Positions 1 through 9,250 of a stretch of DNA of 56,187 bases are shown piece after piece (the first letter of the stretch is position 1; every line of letters starts with the position of its first letter). The DNA lies in the NCBI GenBank assembly GCA_009103225.1, contig RHPI01002368.1, positions 1 to 56,187 on the forward strand, given 5' to 3'. The notes under the pieces are model-generated. The model did no database searches, was not told the origin of the DNA, and worked only from the letters and a program-made list of their open reading frames with translations. Both the position numbers and the translations under genes were made by a program. The stretch comes from Chlorokybus atmophyticus. Lineage: Eukaryota; Streptophyta; Chlorokybophyceae; Chlorokybales; Chlorokybaceae.

Positions 1-154
1 ACGCATGCTATTATACACCACGAGACCATGTCATGCTGCCTCATGCACCATCTCTCATCACATGAAGTTGACACACGCATGAAAGCTGCGTGTCACCACC
101 CCCTGCAGCTGAGCGCCAACGCTCTCGTGCGCCTTCAGCTGACTTACACGCTAC

Positions 155-1333
155 TCAAGTCCTCGTACACGCTGGACAATACCATGTCCCATTAGGGATC
201 TCCTCAACTGGTGGACGAAGGCACTCCATGTGCCAACCGGCAACACACCTGTCGCACAGCAGCATGGTGTCCCAGCCTTCCGCTCGGCCACACCGCTCAC
301 AACGATGGCCCACATCTGGTATTGCCAGAGCCGGATCCACACTGTCATCCACGTTTGGCAGATGGCAAGGAGCGCGGCTCTTCATGTGCTCCTTGGTGGT
401 CCTGGCATCAGCTCCCTCTAACAACAACACACCGTTGTTGAGAAGCTTCTTCACACGAAGGATGGTGCGGCTCGCACTCGTATCCAGCGTGTCCTTGGTC
501 TTTCTCTGCAGGTACACAAAGTCTCCGGGCTGAAACTTCTGCAGTCTTGGCTTGTTGAAGCCACTCCTCACCCTGGCATAGCGCAGCATGTCGCGGTGTT
601 GTGCCACTTGCAAGTTGCCGAGTGCAATCGGCATCACACACCGGAACAGCTCCGCACGCTTTGCCATCTCCCTCTCCCACACATTGGGATCCTCCAAGTC
701 AAGCTCTTGCTCAACCTGTCTCCGAATTGATGTTGGCAATATGGGCTCTCTCCCATACAACAAAAAATAGGGGCTGTATGAGCTCAACGCAGCCTGCCGC
801 GTCATGCGATAGCCCATTGCTAACCATGGCAACGCCAAGTCCCAGTCTCTCTTGTTGTGGTTGAGACAGTACTTGCGAAGCCCTTTCTTCACCACCTGTA
901 CCATTCGCTCAGCAAGCCCATTGGCTTGAGGATGGTCACGAGAAGTTCTTCGATGGTCGATAAAGGCTTGCGCCAACAAGTCATCGAACTGGCCACGAAA
1001 CTCGGTGCCTTGGTCAGTGAGAACCTCAGCACAAGCACCGAATCTGCTAAGGACTTGATCAAGGAAAGCTTCACAAGCTTGCTCTCCTTCGATGGCAGCG
1101 CCACGACCTCGACCCACTTGGAGAAGTGCTCTATCATCACGAGCACGTAGCGGTTGCCTCTCTTGCTGACTGGTAGATCTCCGGCCAGGTTTAGGCTCCA
1201 CCGATAGAAAAGTCCTTGAATAGGTAGAGGGTGCAGCTGTGGGTGCTTGGCATTGAAGCTTGCCTTCACTCTGTCGCACTCCACACAGCTTGCAACAACT
1301 TCCGCCACGGTAGACTTCATGCCAGCCCACCAA
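155..1333 (-). CDS. Retrotransposon integrase C-terminal half with PHD finger
   Basis: From about 1095 down to the TGA at 155-157 this frame encodes the rest of the integrase: VLTDQGTEF carries the second Asp and NGLAERM the catalytic Glu. A GDFVYLQ-type C-terminal domain follows. The last 50 residues form a complete Cys4-His-Cys3 PHD finger: CERC, LLCDRC, WHMEC and WYCPAC all have the right order and spacing. PHD fingers commonly read histone H3 tails. Chromoviruses carry a chromodomain at this same position to guide integration, so a targeting role is a reasonable inference. The upstream 240 bases of this ORF (1095-1333) are a shadow frame. Confidence 0.9.
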   Translation of the reverse strand: MVGWHEVYRGGSCCKLCGVRQSEGKLQCQAPTAAPSTYSRTFLSVEPKPGRRSTSQQERQPLRARDDRALLQVGRGRGAAIEGEQACEAFLDQVLSRFGACAEVLTDQGTEFRGQFDDLLAQAFIDHRRTSRDHPQANGLAERMVQVVKKGLRKYCLNHNKRDWDLALPWLAMGYRMTRQAALSSYSPYFLLYGREPILPTSIRRQVEQELDLEDPNVWEREMAKRAELFRCVMPIALGNLQVAQHRDMLRYARVRSGFNKPRLQKFQPGDFVYLQRKTKDTLDTSASRTILRVKKLLNNGVLLLEGADARTTKEHMKSRAPCHLPNVDDSVDPALAIPDVGHRCERCGRAEGWDTMLLCDRCVAGWHMECLRPPVEEIPNGTWYCPACTRT

Positions 1334-3459
1334 TATGCTGATTGCACGAGCCCAAGTGTCCTCTTGACACCAAAGTGGCCCATCCTCTCATGAAGCAGCT
1401 CCACAAGCGGCTTCCTCTCATGTGGTTGAGGCACAATCCTCACACCTCCATCCGGCATCAAGCGCACAAGGTGGTTTCCCTCCCATCGATAGCGTTGCGC
1501 GCGTTGCCACACGCGATCTCGCGTCGCCGTGCTGCAACCAGCTTGGAACAGCCCGGTTTTGAGGTGAGCAAGCACTTGCTCATCCCTCCAAATGTCCTTT
1601 GAAGCCTCGGCTTCCTCCCCTTCAATGTCATTGACCGTTGGGGCTGGTGCAGCCTCCAAAGGCGGCATTACACCATTGTTGTCGCTCTCTCCAGCTGCGT
1701 TTGCGCGCATGGATGCGCATGCTTCCACCGAACCCGCCAACACCAGCAAAGAAGCCACACGGTAGGCCAAAAACCCAGCCACGGGCATGCCATAGTCATG
1801 CCTCGCCTCACTCTCATCCAACGATGAAGGGTTTGGGTTCCTACTCAGCCCATCCGCGTCCATGTTGTCAACACCAGCTCGGTGCTCAATCTCAAACTCA
1901 TACTCTTGCAGTATGAGCGCCCACCTGGCATGCTTCCCCGTGAGCTTGTCATTGGTCATCAACCACTTCAAGGGCTGGTGGTCGGTGATGAGTGTGAAGG
2001 GACGGCCATAGAGGAACGGTCTGAAGTGAACTATGGCCCAAACTACTGCCAAACACTCCCCCTCATAGGAGCTGTAGTTTGCCTCAGCGTTATTGTTGCT
2101 TCGGCTGCCATACGCGACCACATACTCCTTCCCATCATCATCCTTTTGACACAACACGGCCCCAATGCCCAAACGGCTCCAATCCGTGTGTAGAATGAAG
2201 GGACGGTTGTAGTCCGCCCGTCTCAACACCGGCGCGGTGCATAGCTTCTCCTTGAGAAGCTCAAAGGCACGTTGGCACTCCTCCGACCAGCACCAGGCCT
2301 TGTCCTTCTTCAACAACTCATTTAAGGGCTTTGCAATCTTGCTATACCCCTCCACGAACCTCCGATAGTAGTTCGCCAAGCCGAGAAACGCTCGAAGCCG
2401 GCTAATGTCCGTCGGTGCGGGCACTTGCACCAAGGCATCCACCTTTGCTTGCTGCACACGGACGCCATCCGGCACTATCTCATGGCCGAGATACGGGATG
2501 CGATCAGCTCCAAACAAGCACTTCTCCGGGTGACACCTCATGCCGCTCTCGCGCACGCGCTCGAACACGCGCTCCAAGTGCACGAGATGCTCCTCCATCG
2601 TGTGGCTAAACACCAAGATGTCATCTATGTAGCACCTTGCGAAGGGTAGACCACGAAGCACACGGTCCATCACACGCTGAAACTTCACAGGCGCATTCTT
2701 CAAGCCGAACGGCATGACCTTCCATTGGTAGAGCTGGTCCACTCCCCAAAACGCTGTCTTGCCACGATCCTCGGGCTTGATGGCGATCTGGTTGAAGCCC
2801 TGCCTCAAGTCCACGATGGAGAACACCTTTGCATCACCGATGTCATCAAAGATAGCCTCAGGGATAGGCATGGGGTACCGATCAGCCTTGGTCTTTTCAT
2901 TGAGAGGCCGATAGTCACCACACATCCTTCTCGAGGTCCAGTTTCCTTGTGCATCATTCTTCAACGGCAACACCGTCGCCGCCCCGAAGTCCGAGGTTGA
3001 CTCCTCAATGAGTCCGGCCTCCAACAAGTCAGCACACTTTTCTGCCACAAACTCCTTCTCCACCTTGCTCAGCCGATACTGCCGACGAAAGATGGGCTCT
3101 GGAGAGGTAAGCTCAATGTCCATTGTGTAGAAGTTGCAAACTCCCAACTCCTTGGTAGAGTAGGCGAAGCAGTCACGCTTGCGCGCCAGCAACGCCTCGA
3201 GCCACTCACGCTCATGTGGTGTCACATGCTCGCCTATACACCACTCCATGGTCTGGTCGGTGGCCTTCTCCTGCTTCAAGGCACCATCTACAGCCGCTTT
3301 CTTGCCACTTGCAGCTGTCACAGGTGAACAAGACACCCCCTTACTCCTCATCATGTACAACCTGCTCCCACCCCCTCGACAGAGGCGCAGGCTCCCGACG
3401 CGCTTGCTGTCGCATCGGCATGATGCTTGCCACCAATTCTTGTGCCGCCAAGCAGACAA
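889..3459 (-). CDS. Retrotransposon Pol: reverse transcriptase, RNase H, N-terminal integrase
   Basis: The ORF carries a complete Ty3/gypsy RT with VDLRQGFNQI, MPFGLKNAP and the catalytic YIDDILVF (around 2610-2630). RNase H follows with HTDWS, EGECLAV and ITDHQPLKWLM. The integrase zinc-binding HHCC motif is present (HERMGHFG ... CVECDRVK, about 1270-1410), then the start of the catalytic core. The first catalytic Asp of integrase is expected in a W-S-L-D-L-A-G context, but the codon here is AAC (Asn). The frame is genuine only down to about 1085-1095. Below that, the homologous integrase continues in another frame because one base has been lost in a GGAGAG run, so residues encoded from 889 to about 1085 are out of frame. 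Confidence 0.92.
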   Translation of the reverse strand: MSAWRHKNWWQASCRCDSKRVGSLRLCRGGGSRLYMMRSKGVSCSPVTAASGKKAAVDGALKQEKATDQTMEWCIGEHVTPHEREWLEALLARKRDCFAYSTKELGVCNFYTMDIELTSPEPIFRRQYRLSKVEKEFVAEKCADLLEAGLIEESTSDFGAATVLPLKNDAQGNWTSRRMCGDYRPLNEKTKADRYPMPIPEAIFDDIGDAKVFSIVDLRQGFNQIAIKPEDRGKTAFWGVDQLYQWKVMPFGLKNAPVKFQRVMDRVLRGLPFARCYIDDILVFSHTMEEHLVHLERVFERVRESGMRCHPEKCLFGADRIPYLGHEIVPDGVRVQQAKVDALVQVPAPTDISRLRAFLGLANYYRRFVEGYSKIAKPLNELLKKDKAWCWSEECQRAFELLKEKLCTAPVLRRADYNRPFILHTDWSRLGIGAVLCQKDDDGKEYVVAYGSRSNNNAEANYSSYEGECLAVVWAIVHFRPFLYGRPFTLITDHQPLKWLMTNDKLTGKHARWALILQEYEFEIEHRAGVDNMDADGLSRNPNPSSLDESEARHDYGMPVAGFLAYRVASLLVLAGSVEACASMRANAAGESDNNGVMPPLEAAPAPTVNDIEGEEAEASKDIWRDEQVLAHLKTGLFQAGCSTATRDRVWQRAQRYRWEGNHLVRLMPDGGVRIVPQPHERKPLVELLHERMGHFGVKRTLGLVQSAYWWAGMKSTVAEVVASCVECDRVKASFNAKHPQLHPLPIQGLFYRWSLNLAGDLPVSKRGNRYVLVMIEHFSKWVEVVALPSKESKLVKLSLIKSLADSVLVLRFSLTKAPSFVASSMTCWRKPLSTIEELLVTILKPMGLLSEWYRW

Positions 3460-3721
3460 CCATCAGCCACACCATGCTGTTCTGGTCCATGGCTTGTCCT
3501 AGCAGCACACGGCGCTGTTGTTCACTTAGTCCCGGCGCCGCTGTCGCACCGGACAAGAACCCCATCGCACGCTCGCGCTCACCAGCTGTTGGCTCTTCCA
3601 ACCTGCTGTTCTGTGAGTCCCACACCAGCCCTGGCCCTCCCTTGCGGAATGCATAAGAGCCTGGGTATGTCACCAATGTCGGCAGCGCCGCCATGTCGTG
3701 CCCGACCTGGTTCACCACCTC
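3341..3721 (-). pseudogene. C-terminal part of the retrotransposon C5 methyltransferase, after an in-frame stop
   Basis: The same reading frame continues directly after the TAA at 3722-3724. It encodes the distal part of the methyltransferase: a PGSYAF segment, then EPTAGERERAMGF and an LSEQQRRVLLGQAMD segment, which resemble motifs IX and X of C5 methyltransferases (R-x-ER-x-x-GF ... LGNA). A single stop codon with no frame change suggests a recent nonsense mutation, such as AAA or AAG to TAA, rather than a gene boundary; stop readthrough cannot be excluded. The segment ends at 3341, overlapping the pol ORF by 119 bases, with pol in the +1 frame. Ty3-type elements often make Gag-Pol by frameshifting in such an overlap. 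Confidence 0.8.
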
Positions 3722-6700
3722 TTAAGGCGGCCGATCAGCCTTGCTGACCTGTTGTGCTGTGCGCCCATGCTCCAGCACCTGGTTGACTGTCAAACCTTGC
3801 GGTCTAGAGTACTCTTGCTGCACCGTGCGAAGCAACTCAACCGGCGCGAGGTTTGTCCACTTCACACGCAGCCGATGCGCGCGCGAACCATGCCGTGCCG
3901 CATCCATGACCAGCTCATGGCCTAGCACATGTCTCACCAGCTGATAGTCCTCTCGCACGCGCTTGCGCTTGTCATCTTCAGCTGGTACATTCTCGACGAT
4001 GTACGCCATGGGCTGCTCTTGTCCTTGGTGAATCATGTTGATGATGCGCACTAACTCCCAAAACAATGACGAGCGCGCATCCATCAATCCTTTGCCATGA
4101 CCAGCCCGTGAATGCCCTTGGCAATCCCACCCGGCTACAAGCAAATCCACATGGCCGATAGCTGCAAGTTGATGTGGCCCTATCAAGCAAATGTCTTGCG
4201 GCCATGTGCTTTGAAAACCCTTCACCGCATCCTCATGTAGCAGATCTGGATACTTCTTCAACAACATCCTCACATGATATTGTGCACCTTGTTGCGCCGT
4301 TGGCGAAGGGTCCACATAGATATAGCGCCGCACCTTGATGCCGGCGTTCAACGCGGCCGCAAGCCCACTTGCAATGCCATCAAATAGCTCTACCATCACA
4401 ACACCCTCCTCGGGGACCTTCCACTCGACGGTGCTGTAGTTGATAGGCGGATGAACAGCTCTCACACCCTCGGGCATTAATGGCGGCTCCAATGCCATCA
4501 CATCCTTCATCCATGCTTGGCTAACCTTGTCTTGAGCCTCTTGTTGCCGCTGAGCACGATGTTGTGAAGCCAACTCCAGCTCTTGTGACTGAGTTTGCGC
4601 CATATAGACCAGCTCCGGAGGTCTCCCCTCCTCCATGTGTGCGAGGACACTCTCCCCCTCCTCCACATGGTCATAGTACATGTCGGTGCTGTCACCAAGC
4701 CATCCCTTGACTGAACGGCGACTCAAGCACGCCCACACAGCAGATGCAGAGGTTGGAGACCTCTCAAGACCCCCTTGTGTGATGCTCAACGGAAAATAGG
4801 CCTTCTCCCCTCCACCCACACGCCAACGCGGCCGAAAGAACCCTTGTTCGATCCAATTGTCAACGCCGCCGCCGACGGGGAACAAGAAGTCTTGTCCGAG
4901 CAGCACATCGTACCCCTTTGCATCCGTGATGAGGCATCGAACCTTGAAGGACGTGGTAGCACCTCCCACCGCAGTCAAGCATATGTCCACCGGCTGCACC
5001 GTTATGCCGCACACGGCCTCTACGGTCCCCGCCGAGGTATTGATCATGACCGGGCATGGCTCCCACTCCTTGGGGCTGAGTCCCATCCCCTTGACAGCTC
5101 TAGCACCCAAAATGACAGGTTGTGCACCTGTATCCACCAAGACAACATCTGGCACGAAGCCGTCTAGGCTGATGTGCCCCCCACGGTTGTCCACCATCGC
5201 CACATTCGGCGATATCTTCTCTCTCAAGGCCGGCCGAGTGGCGGGAAGCATTGCCAACATCCCTCCTACACTCCCCACACCTTCCTCCAGCTTGTCTTCA
5301 AGCTGAGTGAGAGAACTCGACGCCGACGCGGACCCCTCGGGCGCCGCCAGCTCCGCGCGCGCAACCATACGGCCTGCTTGCGCCACCATATCTTCATGAG
5401 ACTTGCTCATATGGTCATGAGACTTTGTCGAGGCAGTCCTAGTGGTGTCTAGAGCACTTTGCAACAGCTCCATCACGTGTTCCTTGCTGACTCCAAGGTC
5501 CTTCAAGCAAACAAGCGGCTGCCCGACCAGCTCCGCCGCAACGCTCTCCAACGGCGCCGTCAACTCCAAGTTTTCTTCATTGGCTTGAGTTGCGGGCTGT
5601 TGGGAAAGCATCTTGGCACCCTCGAGAAGCTTTACACACATCTGTAGCAGCTCCCCCACTCTCTTGTGCTCACCACCGCCACCGACGCCGACATCATGTC
5701 GCGCCGTTGCCGTAGCAGTCGGCTGCACTTTCGCACCCTCCGAGCGCGAACTCTCTTGCTCCAACGGGGTTGTTGGCAGCAACTTAAATGACATAGGCAT
5801 GCGTGCAGCTGGTGCCCGCATCCTATCATGATCCACACCCTCCTCGCGGACGGGCGCGGCCTCCTCCTCAACCATCCTAGTCGGGGGAGCTGGTGCAGCG
5901 TTTCGGCGTGCCGACGCTCTCGTCGTCGCAACCGCTGCCACCTTAGTGCCTCCGGAGAGCGCACTATACGCGAGGTAACCTCCGGAGCTGCTTGGCTTAT
6001 CCTCCGCTCCTCTCTCGGGCCATTTCCCTCGCTCGAGCATGCTCTTCAACGATGCATACTCCGATTGCATTGCCGCCAATGCCTTTGTCACCTCCGACAT
6101 TGATGGCTCCGCTCTCACACTCGAGTGAGCTCCGACTGCCGCTCCTTGTTGTGGACGCAGCTCTGGATGCTTACTCCAACACTTGGCATCAACATGCCCA
6201 CCCTTCTTGCAATGAGAGCACACCACCTTCTTGCCTTTCCCACAATCCCTTGCAATATGGCCTTGCTCTCCACACGACCAGCATTTGGCACCCGACACAC
6301 CTTCCACAACCGCGTTGTTGGCATGCTTGAACTCCTTTGGCTTCCCACCAGCTGCCTTGCTTGCCGCCGATGTTGCCGCGGGCTTGGAAGAGCTCTTCTC
6401 CTCCGAAATCTCAAGCAACTTCAACCCCCGACGCTGTCGGTCAATGTTCTTGAGGTACTCATGCTGAATTTCTGCCGTCTCGGCCACCTTGAAGACATCC
6501 GCAAGCGTGTATGTGCCAAACTCGGACTGAGTGGTCAACATGGTCTCCACCTTCAGCCTCAAGTCCGCCTCTAGTTGTTGAAGGTACACAACCGCCGCGG
6601 TCTGATCCGTCATCACCTTGTAGTCCGTGTCCGTCAAGAGCTTGAGCATGCGCGTATACATCATCCTCGCCGTCTCCCCGGCGTTGCGCTTGAAGAAACT

Positions 6701-7228
6701 CAGCTCACGAACCTTGGCGGGTGTTGATTGTGGGTAGGTCTTCCTCAAGAGCGCCTTGAACTCAGTCACGGGCTGCTCCTTCTTCCACTCCGCTTCAAAC
6801 GGAGCCGGTGCGCCGAGCCGCAACGCCCTCTCCCTCACCTCCAGCTGCTCCTTGAACTCTCTCCACGTGCCAAGGGCTTCATCCTTGAGGTATAGCGGCA
6901 ACATCTTGAAGGCTTTGTGCTCGTCCCACCCCGACTTGTCCCGATACTCCCACTTGACCATCTCGGAGTCGAAGCGGTCAATGAAGTCGCGTAGGTCCGC
7001 CGTGCCGGGCCTCCCACTGAATCTCGGTGTGCTATCCATGGTTGAAGCTGAATCAGGCATCTCTCCACCCTCGTCCTCGATGTCGGACTCCTCGTCACTC
7101 GACAACTCCACCTCTTCGGCGACGCCCTCCACCACCGGAGTGATCGTCCCTCTCGGCGCTCTTCTCTTCAAAGCCGCCTTCGTGGGTCTCACGTGCCAGT
7201 CCTCACCAGATCTCAAAGGCATGAACAC
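3722..7228 (-). CDS. Gag - aspartic protease - C5 DNA methyltransferase polyprotein (N part)
   Basis: This 1168-residue ORF starts with a Gag domain (SGRPGT near residue 70). Two CCHC zinc knuckles follow at about residues 316-350 (CWSCGEQGHIARDC, then CSHCKKGGHVDAKC), then a low-complexity region. A retroviral-type aspartic protease comes next, with VDTGAQ near residue 699 and LLGQDF near 776. From about residue 945 a C5 cytosine methyltransferase begins: motif I is FDGIASG, the catalytic loop is GWDCQGHS near residue 1035, and motif VI is ENVP near residue 1080. The catalytic Cys is present, but the usual PCQ reads DCQ. The ORF ends at a TAA (3722-3724) that falls inside the methyltransferase; the next in-frame segment continues the domain. 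Known cases of cytosine methyltransferases captured by retrotransposons come from charophyte algae and dinoflagellates; this looks like the same kind of capture. Confidence 0.9.
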   Translation of the reverse strand: MFMPLRSGEDWHVRPTKAALKRRAPRGTITPVVEGVAEEVELSSDEESDIEDEGGEMPDSASTMDSTPRFSGRPGTADLRDFIDRFDSEMVKWEYRDKSGWDEHKAFKMLPLYLKDEALGTWREFKEQLEVRERALRLGAPAPFEAEWKKEQPVTEFKALLRKTYPQSTPAKVRELSFFKRNAGETARMMYTRMLKLLTDTDYKVMTDQTAAVVYLQQLEADLRLKVETMLTTQSEFGTYTLADVFKVAETAEIQHEYLKNIDRQRRGLKLLEISEEKSSSKPAATSAASKAAGGKPKEFKHANNAVVEGVSGAKCWSCGEQGHIARDCGKGKKVVCSHCKKGGHVDAKCWSKHPELRPQQGAAVGAHSSVRAEPSMSEVTKALAAMQSEYASLKSMLERGKWPERGAEDKPSSSGGYLAYSALSGGTKVAAVATTRASARRNAAPAPPTRMVEEEAAPVREEGVDHDRMRAPAARMPMSFKLLPTTPLEQESSRSEGAKVQPTATATARHDVGVGGGGEHKRVGELLQMCVKLLEGAKMLSQQPATQANEENLELTAPLESVAAELVGQPLVCLKDLGVSKEHVMELLQSALDTTRTASTKSHDHMSKSHEDMVAQAGRMVARAELAAPEGSASASSSLTQLEDKLEEGVGSVGGMLAMLPATRPALREKISPNVAMVDNRGGHISLDGFVPDVVLVDTGAQPVILGARAVKGMGLSPKEWEPCPVMINTSAGTVEAVCGITVQPVDICLTAVGGATTSFKVRCLITDAKGYDVLLGQDFLFPVGGGVDNWIEQGFFRPRWRVGGGEKAYFPLSITQGGLERSPTSASAVWACLSRRSVKGWLGDSTDMYYDHVEEGESVLAHMEEGRPPELVYMAQTQSQELELASQHRAQRQQEAQDKVSQAWMKDVMALEPPLMPEGVRAVHPPINYSTVEWKVPEEGVVMVELFDGIASGLAAALNAGIKVRRYIYVDPSPTAQQGAQYHVRMLLKKYPDLLHEDAVKGFQSTWPQDICLIGPHQLAAIGHVDLLVAGWDCQGHSRAGHGKGLMDARSSLFWELVRIINMIHQGQEQPMAYIVENVPAEDDKRKRVREDYQLVRHVLGHELVMDAARHGSRAHRLRVKWTNLAPVELLRTVQQEYSRPQGLTVNQVLEHGRTAQQVSKADRPP

Positions 7229-8211
7229 GCCTGCAACTCGCTTCTACCTCGAGCAAACTCAGCTGATGGGTTGGATGCAAGTGAAAGATGCGTGTCCCCT
7301 TGCAAAAGGTAGGCAAGTAAACCACAACTTGACTTGCAATCAGCCGTTCACTTGTGTAGAGCAGTCCCAACTCAATCCTCACTCAAAATACATGCTAAGG
7401 CAGCCCATACGGTGCATCAAAGTCGCAACAGTGACACACACCCCTTCATGCACAGCAACGCACAGCAGCGAACACGTGCACACACGCCATACATGCAAGC
7501 ATGTGCACACGCATCCGCTCAGCCAAGAACCTCTTCCCAAAGGTGTTGCTTGCACTCCAGTAGGCCAACTTGCATCCAACCAAACTAGGAAACAAGCTAG
7601 CAAAGCCTTATATACCACCGTTGAGCTCAAGCCCAACCAACTCTCCAACTACCCTAACTGTCAATCTGCACCAGCATAGTAACAGTCATGGTGGCGTTGA
7701 TAAGTAACAGTAAACAGTTAGGAAAGGCTTATCCAAGCTCATCCTCTTCAAGTACACTTCAAGACGCATCTTTTGACGCCAACCCATGGCCAAACCGCCA
7801 CTTCAACTGTAAGTTACGGCTTCTCAAAGTCACAACTCCGAAACAGCTGTGCGAGATACCATAGTGACCCAAATATGCTGTCAGCTCCGTATCTGACTGT
7901 AGATACGCCTCGAACACACCTCCCTCACGTCCATGAGGACCCAAACATGAGTTCCCAATGAAAACCCAACACATAAACCCTGTAAAATGGCTATGAGAGC
8001 CAAAATACCAAGGTCCATCCATGTCGCCAGCCCCGAGGGCATCATGCACATGACACTACATGCTCGCGCATGACAGATGTTGATAATAAGCAGACTATTC
8101 AGTTACAGTTTCTGCTAACGTATGTTACCAGAGCAGCTTGTGCTCTTGCTGGCGTAGTTGTAGGGCTCGTCTTAACTGCAGCTGCTGCTCCACCCTGCAG
8201 CAACATGTCAT
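7229..8211 (-). other. Leader and probable 5' LTR region of the gypsy element
   Basis: No coding region is convincing here. The segment lies directly upstream of the retrotransposon Gag and contains the TATA box, so it is probably 5' LTR plus leader. I found no clear primer-binding site and no matching 3' LTR inside the window. Confidence 0.4.
7607..7615 (-). promoter_or_regulatory. Probable TATA box of the gypsy element
   Basis: TATATAAGG reads on the minus strand about 380 bases upstream of the Gag start, where a 5' LTR promoter would be expected. No second LTR copy is available in the window to confirm the U3/R boundary. Confidence 0.45.
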
Positions 8212-9030
8212 CTACTCATGTGTTACGAGCTTGCACAGCCTCAAAGCTTCCCCCATTTCAACCTGTGCGCCAGTAGCCGCCTGCGACTGGTTGCCAAAGC
8301 CTTCACCGGAGTCCCTGCCAGAAGAGGAAGGTGCCGACTTGTTGCTGCCTTTCCCAAAGTCTCTCTTGCGTTTCTTGCGAGCCTCCTCCTCTGCTACTTG
8401 TTCTATGCACGTCAACTACTAGGTAAGGTATTTGTACCACAAGGAGACACACAAACGCACGCGTGCATGGGATTGTTTACTGGCTAAGGTCTTCAAGAGT
8501 TGTTCCGCCGCAAACAACTGCAGGGTTGACCATGCAACATTGTCATAAAAAGATCACCTTGACAAGCAGAGCTGCAAAAGAGCTACCACCTTGTTTGGAT
8601 GTTTCTTCAGCTCATTGAGGTTCGCTAATATGTTCTTCTTTTTCTCCGTATATTGCCGATTTTGCTCCTTCTTCTTTTCGCAATACTCAGGTTCACCCCT
8701 ATCCTTCGTGGTTTGGCAGACAGTCCAGAACCTACCTCAGACCTGGACCATGACCAGTTACGTTAACCAGTTTGAATTTCCAGCCATGCAACAGTCTGTC
8801 AGCACCATCTTGCTGATTGAATTTCACAAAGGTCACTGTGTTGCTGCTTGATGCAATCATTCACTGACTTAAGGCAACAGAGCTGTTACCTTTTTGGTAG
8901 GCTCGTCCGGGAGATAGAGCATGAGGATAGCCACTGCAAGTTGGTAGTTGAGTGGCGGCTGCTTCCGTTAAGTCTTCTCAAAACGCAGTCCAACATATCT
9001 TTCCATCATCTTGAAGGTAAGTGTGCAATA
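8212..9030 (-). CDS. Unrecognised exon-like fragments, lysine/glutamate-rich coiled coil
   Basis: Several short minus-strand reading segments look protein-like. One near 8890-9020 reads MMERYVGLRFEKT and, past a frame break, NYQLAVAILMLYLPDE. A strongly charged helix lies near 8550-8690 (EKKKEQNRQYTEKKK, then NELKKHPNKVVALL). A Lys/Ser-rich segment at 8212-8415 contains a basic KKRKRDF patch. They may be 3' exons of one gene on the minus strand, possibly of the armadillo gene upstream, but splice joins are not secure and I recognise no family. Confidence 0.3.
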
Positions 9031-9131
9031 GAGCTCATCCTTGGTATGCTAGCATTTCGCTAATATTTGACAAGTGTTCCCAAAAAACATTGCGAAAAAA
9101 ACAAGTGTTTACATTACCCATTACTATATAC

Positions 9132-9169
9132 AACCCTAACCCTAACCCTAACCCTGACCCTAACCCTAA
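9132..9169. repeat. Interstitial telomeric repeat, about six CCCTAA units
   Basis: Six consecutive AACCCT units, one of them GACCCT, lie well inside the window. The motif is the TTAGGG type, not the TTTAGGG of most land plants or the TTTTAGGG of Chlamydomonas. Unique sequence on both sides shows that this is an internal array, not a chromosome end. Confidence 0.9.
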
Positions 9170-9250
9170 TACATGCAATGCAAATTAACACGCAGGTGTA
9201 CAGCGTCCATAAACTCTATGGCTCAGCGAGCAAACCCAAATTATCCTGTA

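Larger units (their letters stand above)
155..7228 (-). mobile_element. Ty3/gypsy retrotransposon with DNA methyltransferase and PHD finger
   Basis: The coding span of one long-terminal-repeat retrotransposon is visible on the minus strand. Reading 5' to 3' it holds Gag with two CCHC knuckles, an aspartic protease, a C5 cytosine methyltransferase, reverse transcriptase, RNase H, integrase and a terminal PHD finger. The RT-RNase H-integrase order is the Ty3/gypsy order. The methyltransferase between protease and RT, and the PHD finger after integrase, are not part of the usual gypsy plan. This copy is damaged: an in-frame TAA inside the methyltransferase, a one-base deletion in integrase, and Asn where the first integrase catalytic Asp is expected. 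I could not define the LTRs; the 3' one would lie mostly left of the window. Confidence 0.93.

Noticed and set aside
1-154. Possible 3' LTR start next to the PHD finger stop
   Set aside because: A short similarity (GACACGCA-CTTTCA) to sequence upstream of Gag near 7290 is too brief to define an LTR, and the rest would lie outside the window.
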